Positions 1-5,432 of a stretch of 5,890 nucleotides of DNA are shown piece after piece. How positions within the stretch are numbered: the first letter of the stretch is position 1; each line of letters starts with the position of its first letter. This stretch comes from M3007 sp032115775 (GTDB taxonomy: Bacteria > Bacteroidota > Bacteroidia > Chitinophagales > Saprospiraceae): NCBI GenBank assembly GCA_032115775.1, contig JAUMBL010000162.1, positions 1 to 5,890 of the forward strand, read 5' to 3'. Made by a program: the position numbers and the translations under genes. The notes under the pieces were generated by a model. That model saw only the letters and a list, made by a program, of their open reading frames with translations. It did no database searches and was not told where the DNA came from.

Positions 1-2111
1 AAGTGACGGATATGGACTTCGTCAACTTTACCTTCGCAGAAATAAAAAAAGGCGGCGATATCCGAAAGCAGTTCGCCAAAGTCCAGGATCTGCTCGAACT
101 GATCCCAACTTACAAAATCCGAAATTATGTTTTCCAAAATAACGGCGACTGGACCTTCGACAATATGGCCGGCAAATGGCTCACCGTGCCCGCCTCCTGG
201 TCGAACGGCGCCGCGTATGCCGATTTTGACCGCGACGGCGACCTCGACTGGGTCATGAATAACCTCGAAGACGCCCCCTTCCTCTACGAAAACCGCGCCG
301 CCCAAAAATCCGGAAACAATTACCTCCAAATCGAACTGCAGGGCGATGCCCCCAACCGCATGGCGGTCGGCGCCGCCGTGCTGATCCGCCATAACGGCCG
401 GCAACAATACCAGGAACTCTACCCCACCCGCGGTATTTTCTCCTCCGTAGAACACCTGATCCATTTCGGCCTGGGAAAAGACGCGCAGGCGGACGAACTC
501 ACGGTGCAGTGGCCGAACGGCAAAACGACCGCGCTCCAAAACGTCAAAGCCAACCAACGCCTCGTCTTGAAACAATCTGAAGCAACCGGCCGCAGTACCG
601 ACCTGCGCAAAACCGTTAAAGGGCTGTTCAAAGAAACCACCGCAAGCGCCGGCGTCAATTTCACCCACACGGAAAATGATTACCTCGATTTTGACTTCTC
701 CTTCCTACAACCTTGGAAAGCCTCGGAACTGGGCCCTATGATCGCAAAAGGGGACGTAAACGGCGACGGACTGGAGGATTTCTACGCTGGTAATGCCTTC
801 GGAAAACCCGCCGCCCTGTACCAGCAAACGCCGGACGGCCGATTCAAACTGATCTCTGCTAAAACCTGGGAACAAGATATGGCCTACGAAGACCACGGCG
901 CCGTATTCTTCGACGCGGACACCGACGGCGACCTCGACCTCTTCGTGGTCAGCGGCGGCTATGAAGCCGATCGAAAATTCGCAAGCCAAGCCTGGGTCAA
1001 CCGACTCTATATCAACCTCGACGGCAAGGGCAATTTCGCCCGCGCTACCGACGCCGTCCCCATGCTCGCTGACGTAGGCGGCCGGGTAGCCGTACACGAT
1101 TATAATAAAGATGGAAAACCCGACCTCTTCATCGGCGGCCGCCTGAAGCCCGCCGCCTGGCCGCTCACGCCGCGCAGCGCCGTCCTCCGCAACGACGGCA
1201 ACCACTTCACCGACGTCACCGCCGCCGTCGCGCCGGAATTCGAGTTCTGCGGTATGGTCACCGACCTCTGCTGGGCCAACCTCGACGGCGATCCCGCACC
1301 CGAACTCGTGGTCGCCGGCGAGTGGATGCCCATCATGGTCTTTAAACTCGAAAACGGACAACTCAAAAACCAAACGGCCAATTTCGGCCTCGCCCAATCC
1401 AACGGCCTGTGGAACCGCCTCCTCGCCCGCGACCTCGACGGCGACGGCGACCTGGATATCCTCGCCGGCAACTGGGGACTTAATACCCGCCTGACCGCCT
1501 CCAGTACCGCCCCGCTGCGCTGCTACGCCCGCGATTTCGACGGCAATGGTAGCGTGGATCCCATCCTCACATACGTTCAGGACGACCAAGAATACCCGCT
1601 GATGCGCCAAGATGCAATGATAAAACAAATCCCCGCGCTCAAAAAACGGTTTATCTACGCCAAGGTATATGGCGCCGCTACCATAGACGAGATCTACCCG
1701 GCTAAAGAACGGCAAACCGGCACAACGCTGACCGCCTATACGCTGGCCAACAGCTGGTGGGAAAACAAAAACGGAAAATTGATCCAACACGTCCTGCCGC
1801 TCCCAGCCCAAACCGCCCCGGGCCTGGCCCTCGAAATCGCCGATTTCAACGGCGACGGCTTCCAGGATATCCTGCTAGGAGGCAATAAATACGGTGTGGA
1901 AGTAGAAACCGGCCGCTGCGACGCCGGCGTCGGCGCCCTGCTGCTCGGCGATGGAAAAGGCAAATTCCAATACCTGCCGAATACCGCAGCCGGTATCTGG
2001 ATGCCGAGCGAAGTGCGCGATCTGGCCTGCCTGAAAGGCAAGAACAACCGCATCACCCTCGTCGTCGGCAACAACAATTCGAAAATGCAGGTCTTCTCGG
2101 TTGCAGATTGA
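1..2111 (+). CDS. FG-GAP/VCBS repeat protein with ASPIC/UnbV domain (5'-truncated)
   Basis: This is the C-terminal part of a large, probably exported protein; its real start lies left of the window. The first in-frame codon is GTG at 3, but the opening VTDMDFVNF matches the interior segment that follows the N-terminal FG-GAP repeats in full-length relatives, so it is not a start. Numbering from that codon, calcium-loop motifs of the FG-GAP type (DxDxDGxxD) lie at residues 74-82 (DFDRDGDLD), 251-259, 304-312, 366-374, 477-485, 511-519 and 614-622, with a degenerate one at 426-434. An ASPIC/UnbV domain spans about 119-190, with RGIFSSVEHLIHFGLG and VQWPNGK as recognisable parts. Such proteins form beta-propeller-like surface or periplasmic structures; many Bacteroidota encode them, often near SusC/SusD genes, but their substrate is generally unknown. 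No membrane segment or type IX sorting tail is visible at the C-terminus, which ends in VFSVAD. Family confident, function unknown. Confidence 0.88.
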   Translation, partial: VTDMDFVNFTFAEIKKGGDIRKQFAKVQDLLELIPTYKIRNYVFQNNGDWTFDNMAGKWLTVPASWSNGAAYADFDRDGDLDWVMNNLEDAPFLYENRAAQKSGNNYLQIELQGDAPNRMAVGAAVLIRHNGRQQYQELYPTRGIFSSVEHLIHFGLGKDAQADELTVQWPNGKTTALQNVKANQRLVLKQSEATGRSTDLRKTVKGLFKETTASAGVNFTHTENDYLDFDFSFLQPWKASELGPMIAKGDVNGDGLEDFYAGNAFGKPAALYQQTPDGRFKLISAKTWEQDMAYEDHGAVFFDADTDGDLDLFVVSGGYEADRKFASQAWVNRLYINLDGKGNFARATDAVPMLADVGGRVAVHDYNKDGKPDLFIGGRLKPAAWPLTPRSAVLRNDGNHFTDVTAAVAPEFEFCGMVTDLCWANLDGDPAPELVVAGEWMPIMVFKLENGQLKNQTANFGLAQSNGLWNRLLARDLDGDGDLDILAGNWGLNTRLTASSTAPLRCYARDFDGNGSVDPILTYVQDDQEYPLMRQDAMIKQIPALKKRFIYAKVYGAATIDEIYPAKERQTGTTLTAYTLANSWWENKNGKLIQHVLPLPAQTAPGLALEIADFNGDGFQDILLGGNKYGVEVETGRCDAGVGALLLGDGKGKFQYLPNTAAGIWMPSEVRDLACLKGKNNRITLVVGNNNSKMQVFSVAD

Positions 2112-2124
2112 GCGCCTATCCATA

Positions 2125-2200
2125 TTAGCCGGCTCGCTGTCTGGCACAAAATGGATCCTTTTTGTCTCAGACGCGACCGGCTAAGTAGTTACAATAATTG
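2125..2200. repeat. Imperfect palindromic intergenic repeat, copy 1
   Basis: This starts 14 bases after the upstream stop codon. The left arm TTAGCCGGCTCGCTGTCTGG pairs with the right arm CAGACGCGACCGGCTAA with two single-base bulges. The centre is AAAATGGATCCTTTTT, symmetric around GGATCC. The right end reads GTAGTTACAATAATTG. The left end is shorter than in the other copies: the expected CAACTAC before TTAGCC is missing or diverged. The hairpin could help end transcription of the upstream gene, but no T-run follows the stem directly. I do not recognise a named repeat family. Confidence 0.8.
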
Positions 2201-2350
2201 GCAACTACTTAGCCGGCTCGCTGTCTGGCCCCAAAAGTCCCATTTTCCGCCATACTTCGCAATTTTTTTTGACCGTAGCGCTGCTACGGCCTGCAAAAAA
2301 TGGATCCTTTTTTGTCTCAGACGCGACCGGCTAAGTAGTTACAATAATTG
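2201..2350. repeat. Imperfect palindromic intergenic repeat, copy 2 (enlarged)
   Basis: This copy abuts copy 1. The left arm CAACTACTTAGCCGGCTCGC and the right arm at 2314-2350 are those of the family, and 2300-2350 repeats 2151-2200 with only one extra T. The interior is about 70 bases longer than in copies 1 and 3. It holds a second centre-like stretch (CAAAAGTCCCATTTTCCGCC, 2232-2251) and a separate hairpin at 2273-2289. It looks like a nested or composite element. Confidence 0.78.
2273..2289. repeat. Short perfect hairpin inside repeat copy 2
   Basis: CCGTAGC and GCTACGG pair perfectly around a GCT loop. A T-run (2263-2270) before it and an A-run (2295-2300) after it can lengthen the stem across a small internal loop. 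Neither strand has a T-run immediately after the stem, so it is not a classical intrinsic terminator. It is absent from copies 1 and 3. Confidence 0.6.
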
Positions 2351-2400
2351 TCAGTATCTCCCCCGTTTTTTGTCAAAATTTCTTTTAAAAAAAACGAGAC
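2351..2400. other. AT-rich spacer between repeat copy 2 and the dnaK promoter
   Basis: No gene is visible here. It holds an 8+8 inverted repeat, CGTTTTTT (2364-2371) and AAAAAACG (2389-2396), separated by 17 bases. The T- and A-runs could bend DNA upstream of the dnaK promoter. Together with the two repeats and the promoter elements, this accounts for the whole 402-base gap between 2111 and 2514. Confidence 0.4.
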
Positions 2401-2417
2401 ACTGACATTCCGTCAGT
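2401..2417. promoter_or_regulatory. Dyad ACTGAC-N5-GTCAGT upstream of dnaK (candidate regulator site)
   Basis: This is a perfect 6+6 inverted repeat with spacer ATTCC, followed at once by a T-tract (TTTTTTT within 2417-2423) and, 11 bases after the dyad, by a sigma54-like element. Dyads of the TGACA-N-TGTCA kind, next to a T-tract and a TGGCA element, fit a regulator or enhancer-binding-protein site. My recollection is that similar arrangements precede chaperone genes in Bacteroidota, but I cannot verify that here. A further TGTCAG lies at 2349-2354 and a TTGTCA at 2370-2375, which may be extra half-sites. The alternative is a short intrinsic terminator (5-6 bp stem plus T-run) protecting dnaK from read-through. 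Confidence 0.5.
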
Positions 2418-2428
2418 TTTTTTCTGCG

Positions 2429-2448
2429 TGGCACAAGGATTGATTGCT
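2429..2448 (+). promoter_or_regulatory. Sigma54-like promoter for dnaK
   Basis: The stretch TGGCACAAGGATTGATTGCT contains TGGCAC-N5-TTGA. It matches the sigma54 (RpoN) consensus TGGCAC-N5-TTGCW at every fixed position except GC to GA at the -12 element. The GG doublet is at 2430-2431 and the expected -12 G at 2442, the correct spacing. A TTGCT does occur, but four bases too far downstream. If used, transcription would start near 2454, giving a leader of about 60 bases. No convincing TTTG / TAnnTTTG housekeeping promoter of the Bacteroidota type is visible between here and the ATG. Confidence 0.45.
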
Positions 2449-2468
2449 TAAAAACAATTCTAATAAAC

Positions 2469-2484
2469 TGCTGAAAAATCAGCA
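2469..2484 (+). promoter_or_regulatory. Hairpin in the dnaK leader
   Basis: TGCTGA-AAAA-TCAGCA forms a perfect 6 bp stem with an A4 loop. It is followed directly by the self-complementary TTTTCGAAAA (2485-2494). It lies in the predicted 5' leader, 30 bases before the ATG. It could shield the 5' end of the mRNA or modulate translation; the start codon itself lies outside it, so a simple thermometer role is not supported. Confidence 0.35.
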
Positions 2485-2513
2485 TTTTCGAAAATTTAGC
2501 ACACGCAAAAACT

Positions 2514-4406
2514 ATGGGAAAAATTATTGGCATTGACCTCGGCACGACGAACTCTTGCGTTTCCGTAATGGTTGGAAACGAGCCGACTGTAATCGCGAAT
2601 GACGAAGGCGCCCGCACAACGCCCTCGGTGGTGGCATTCCTCGACAACGGCGAACGAAAAATCGGCGCGCCGGCCAAACGCCAGGCAGTCACCAACCCGA
2701 AGCGCACCATATCCTCTATCAAACGCTTCATGGGCATGCGCTTCAGCGAAGCCGGCAAGGAAGTAGAACGCATGCCGTATAAAACGGTACGCGGCGATAA
2801 CGATACCTGCCGCGTGGATATCGACGGCCGCCTCTACACGCCGCAGGAAATATCGGCGATGGTGCTCCAAAAAATGAAAAAAGTAGCCGAAGATTATCTC
2901 GGCGAAACGGTCACGGATGCCGTGATCACGGTACCGGCGTATTTCAACGACTCCCAACGCCAGGCAACGAAAGAAGCCGGCGCAATCGCCGGCCTCAACG
3001 TGCAGCGCATCGTGAACGAACCCACGGCCGCCGCCCTGGCTTACGGCTTGGACAAACGCCACAAAGATATGACGATCGCCGTGTATGACCTCGGCGGCGG
3101 CACCTTCGATATCTCTATCCTCGAACTGGGCGGCGGCGTTTTCGAAGTGAAATCTACCAACGGCGATACGCACCTGGGCGGCGACGACTTCGACCAGGTC
3201 ATCATCAACTGGCTGGCAGAAGAGTTCCAACGCCAGGAAAATATTGACCTGCGCAAAGACGCCATGGCGCTCCAACGCCTCAAAGAAGCAGCAGAAAAAG
3301 CCAAAATCGAACTCTCCGCAGGCGCAGAAACAGAAATCAACCTGCCGTATATCACGGCTGTGGACGGCGTGCCCAAACACTTGGTCATGAAACTCTCCCG
3401 CGCGAAATTCGAGCAGATGATTGACCAACTCGTCCAACGTACCCTGGAACCCTGCCGCAAAGCGCTGCAGGACGCCGGGATGCAGGCCGTCGAAGTGGAC
3501 GAAGTGATCCTCGTCGGCGGTTCTACCCGCATCCCGCGAATTCAGGAAGCCGTGGAAAAATTCTTCGGGAAAAAACCGAACAAAAGCGTAAACCCGGATG
3601 AAGTGGTGGCCATCGGCGCGTCCATCCAGGGCGGCGTGCTCAGCGGCAGCGTCAGCGATGTGCTGCTGCTCGACGTCACCCCGCTCTCGCTCGGAATCGA
3701 AACGATGGGCGGCGTGTTCGACGTGGTGATCGAATCAAATACAACGATCCCAACCAAAAAATCCAAGACGTACTCCACCGCCTCCGATAACCAGCCGCAG
3801 GTAGAAATCCATATCCTGCAGGGCGAACGCCCCATGGCCCGCGATAACCGCTCCATCGGCCGGTTTATCCTCGACGGAATTCCGCCGGCTCCCCGCGGCC
3901 TGCCACAAATCGAAGTCACGTTCGACATGGACGCCAACGGCATCCTTTCGGTCTCGGCCGTGGATAAAGGCACCGGCAAACAACAAAACATCCGCATCGA
4001 AGCCAGCACGGGCCTCTCCAAAGAGGAAATCGCCCGCATGAAAGCCGAAGCGGACGCCAACGCCGAAACGGACCGCCAAGCCCGCGAACTGGCCGAAAAA
4101 TTGAACGCCGCCGACTCGCTGATCTTCCAAACGGAAAAACAACTCCGCGATTACGGCGATAAGGTGCCGGCACACCACAAGGAAGCAATCGAGAAACAAA
4201 TGAACGAACTCCGCGAAGCCCATAAATCCACGGACCTCCCCCGCATAGACGCCGCAACAGCCGCACTCACGGCCGCCTGGAACGCCGCAAGCCAAGACCT
4301 CTACCAGGCTACGCAAAATACCAACGACGGCAACGCAGGCGCCGAGGATGCCGGCGCAAAAACCAGCGACGCGCAAGACGTGGAATTTGAAGAAGTTAAA
4401 AATTAG
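2514..4406 (+). CDS. dnaK: Molecular chaperone DnaK (Hsp70)
   Basis: ATP-dependent cytoplasmic chaperone that binds exposed hydrophobic peptide stretches and works with DnaJ and GrpE. At 630 aa it is complete and close to the 638 aa of E. coli DnaK. The nucleotide-binding domain covers about 1-380: IDLGTTNS at 7-14, the catalytic-type lysine K70, VPAYFNDSQRQAT at 140-152, NEPTAAALAYG at 168-178, DLGGGTFD at 192-199 (T197 is the usual autophosphorylation position) and VGGSTRIP at 334-341. The interdomain linker VLLLDVTP is at 383-390. The substrate-binding beta domain is about 390-500 and the helical lid about 503-600. The tail is A/G/D-rich and ends in VEFEEVKN, carrying the conserved EEVK/EEVD-like end typical of bacterial DnaK. 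The ATG at 2514 gives the canonical MGKIIGIDLG start; no Shine-Dalgarno is present. No grpE or dnaJ is adjacent. Upstream lies a sigma54-like promoter with a dyad. Confidence 0.98.
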   Translation: MGKIIGIDLGTTNSCVSVMVGNEPTVIANDEGARTTPSVVAFLDNGERKIGAPAKRQAVTNPKRTISSIKRFMGMRFSEAGKEVERMPYKTVRGDNDTCRVDIDGRLYTPQEISAMVLQKMKKVAEDYLGETVTDAVITVPAYFNDSQRQATKEAGAIAGLNVQRIVNEPTAAALAYGLDKRHKDMTIAVYDLGGGTFDISILELGGGVFEVKSTNGDTHLGGDDFDQVIINWLAEEFQRQENIDLRKDAMALQRLKEAAEKAKIELSAGAETEINLPYITAVDGVPKHLVMKLSRAKFEQMIDQLVQRTLEPCRKALQDAGMQAVEVDEVILVGGSTRIPRIQEAVEKFFGKKPNKSVNPDEVVAIGASIQGGVLSGSVSDVLLLDVTPLSLGIETMGGVFDVVIESNTTIPTKKSKTYSTASDNQPQVEIHILQGERPMARDNRSIGRFILDGIPPAPRGLPQIEVTFDMDANGILSVSAVDKGTGKQQNIRIEASTGLSKEEIARMKAEADANAETDRQARELAEKLNAADSLIFQTEKQLRDYGDKVPAHHKEAIEKQMNELREAHKSTDLPRIDAATAALTAAWNAASQDLYQATQNTNDGNAGAEDAGAKTSDAQDVEFEEVKN

Positions 4407-4423
4407 TTTCGCGAAAACACCGC

Positions 4424-5266
4424 ATGATGCTCCGCCTTCTGCTATTTTTCGCACCGCTCTTCGCAGCGTACCAATCCGCAGGCCAGGCGTTCTCCGCCCT
4501 CTCGTATAATATCCGGTATGATAACCCGGGAGATGGCGAGAACGCCTGGCCCCTGCGGCGGGAATTTCTGGCAGCGCAAATCCGTTTTCACCAACCGGAT
4601 ATCCTCGGTATTCAGGAAGGCCTGCACCGACAGGTCGAGTACCTGCAGGAAGCCCTGCCGGACTATCAGTATGTCGGCGTCGGACGGGACAACGGCGCGC
4701 AGGCCGGAGAATACACCGCGCTGTTTTTCCAAACAACGCGCTTCGAAGCCGTCAAAAACGGCACGTTCTGGCTCTCTCCAACCCCCGAACGCGTCTCCAA
4801 AGGCTGGGACGCCGCACTCCCGCGGATATGTACCTGGGCCTGGCTGCGCGATCGGCGCTCAAACGATACACTCCTCGTACTCAATACCCACTTCGACCAC
4901 CTCGGCGCACAGGCGCGATTGGAATCCGCGCGCCTGCTGCTGCGCTTTATCCAAACAAATAATCCCGGAAATTGGCCGGTGATCCTCCTCGGCGACTTCA
5001 ACTGCACCCCGAATGAAGCGCCTTACGCCGAACTGACCCGGGAATTGTCCGACGCCCGAGCAAGCAGCCGACAGCCGCATTTCGGCCCGCGCGGAACTTT
5101 CAACGGATTTGACTTCCACAAGCCGGTCGAACTGCAGATTGACTTTATATTTACCAGCAAAAATATCCGCTCGCTCCAACATGCCACGCTGAGCGATCAC
5201 CAAGACTGCCGCTACCCCTCGGATCACCTGCCGGTTTTGGCTAAATTGGATTTATCAGACCGGTAA
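4424..5266 (+). CDS. Secreted endonuclease/exonuclease/phosphatase (EEP) family protein
   Basis: Predicted exported metal-dependent phosphoesterase, 280 aa and complete. Residues 1-22 form a signal peptide (MMLRLLLFFAPLFAAYQSAG, then QA), with probable cleavage after about A22. The EEP catalytic set is intact: N29 in SYNIRYDNPGDG, E65 in GIQEG, N154/H156/D158 in NTHFDH, D191 and N193 in GDFNCTP, D240 in IDFIF, and D267/H268 in SDHLP. This Mg-dependent fold includes DNases, CCR4-type exonucleases, sphingomyelinases and inositol phosphatases, so the substrate cannot be named. The overall pattern (YNIRYDNPGDGENAW, FWLSPTP, NTHFDHLG) is that of small secreted EEP proteins common in Bacteroidota. 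Two adjacent ATGs (4424, 4427) could each be the start. The gene begins 17 bases after the dnaK stop with no terminator between, so co-transcription with dnaK is likely. No Shine-Dalgarno is visible. Confidence 0.93.
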   Translation: MMLRLLLFFAPLFAAYQSAGQAFSALSYNIRYDNPGDGENAWPLRREFLAAQIRFHQPDILGIQEGLHRQVEYLQEALPDYQYVGVGRDNGAQAGEYTALFFQTTRFEAVKNGTFWLSPTPERVSKGWDAALPRICTWAWLRDRRSNDTLLVLNTHFDHLGAQARLESARLLLRFIQTNNPGNWPVILLGDFNCTPNEAPYAELTRELSDARASSRQPHFGPRGTFNGFDFHKPVELQIDFIFTSKNIRSLQHATLSDHQDCRYPSDHLPVLAKLDLSDR

Positions 5267-5304
5267 TCCGCCGGCTGCCGATGCGCTTCCTGTATTTTTT
5301 GCCG

Positions 5305-5384
5305 GCAACTGCTTAGCCGGCTCGCTGTCTGACGAAAATGGATTCATTTTTCGCCAGACAGCGAGCCGGTTATGTAGTTACAAT
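5305..5384. repeat. Palindromic intergenic repeat, copy 3 (near-perfect long hairpin)
   Basis: CCGGCTCGCTGTCTG (5317-5331) pairs perfectly with CAGACAGCGAGCCGG (5355-5369). After one A/C mismatch, CGAAAA (5333-5338) pairs with TTTTCG (5348-5353), around a GGATTC centre. Weaker pairing extends outwards to about 5305 and 5381, where the ends read GCAACTGCTTAGCC and GTAGTTACAAT. These ends and the centre match copies 1 and 2, more than 2.9 kb away. This copy is the most symmetric of the three. Confidence 0.85.
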
Positions 5385-5396
5385 ATAAGTTTTTTT
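5305..5396 (+). terminator. Candidate terminator after the EEP gene (repeat hairpin plus T-run)
   Basis: The long hairpin of repeat copy 3 begins about 40 bases after the EEP stop codon, and seven Ts follow at 5390-5396. The T-run starts 8 bases after the outermost pairing and about 20 bases after the strong 15 bp stem, further than in an ideal intrinsic terminator. Ending transcription of the dnaK-EEP unit here is plausible but not certain. Confidence 0.4.
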
Positions 5397-5405
5397 ATAC
5401 CTTTA
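5378..5405 (+). promoter_or_regulatory. Weak candidate promoter for the ctlX-like gene
   Basis: TACCTTTA at 5398-5405 matches the Bacteroidota -7 box TAnnTTTG except for the last base. A TTA at 5378-5380, inside the end of repeat copy 3, stands roughly where the -33 TTG would be, though the 17-base spacing is short. If real, the repeat supplies half of the promoter. Confidence 0.25.
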
Positions 5406-5432
5406 GCGCCCGGAGATCAAAACATACCGTAT

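Noticed and set aside
3..5. GTG at 3 as the true start of the first gene
   Set aside because: The protein begins in the middle of a domain segment typical of the interior of full-length relatives, and there is no upstream sequence to support a start.
705..1811. Long - strand open frame (368 codons) opposite the FG-GAP gene
   Set aside because: It is antisense to confidently coded FG-GAP and Asp-rich repeats. GC-rich third positions leave few stops on the opposite strand, and the peptide has no recognisable domain.
2125..2350. CRISPR array
   Set aside because: There are only two abutting palindromic copies of unequal length and no regular spacers. The third copy lies about 3 kb away, and no cas gene is present.
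2151..2405. Small + strand open frame of 84 codons between the FG-GAP gene and dnaK
   Set aside because: It runs through both palindromic repeats, so its peptide contains the same segment twice (DRLSSYNN). It ends inside the dnaK control region and resembles no protein; it is a by-product of the repeats.
2514..2540. CIRCE/HrcA operator for dnaK
   Set aside because: No TTAGCACTC-N9-GAGTGCTAA-like inverted repeat occurs in 2351-2513 or at the start of the gene.
2496..3437. Long - strand open frame (313 codons) opposite dnaK
   Set aside because: It is antisense to the highly conserved DnaK ATPase domain. The peptide is low-complexity in style and has no recognisable family.
4407..4416. Palindrome TTTCGCGAAA between dnaK and the EEP gene as a terminator or operator
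   Set aside because: It is only 10 bases long with no loop and no T-run, and a short palindrome like this is easily found by chance.
3735..4736. Long - strand open frame (333 codons) opposite the end of dnaK and start of the EEP gene
   Set aside because: It overlaps two strongly supported genes, has no recognisable motif, and no promoter is visible for it.
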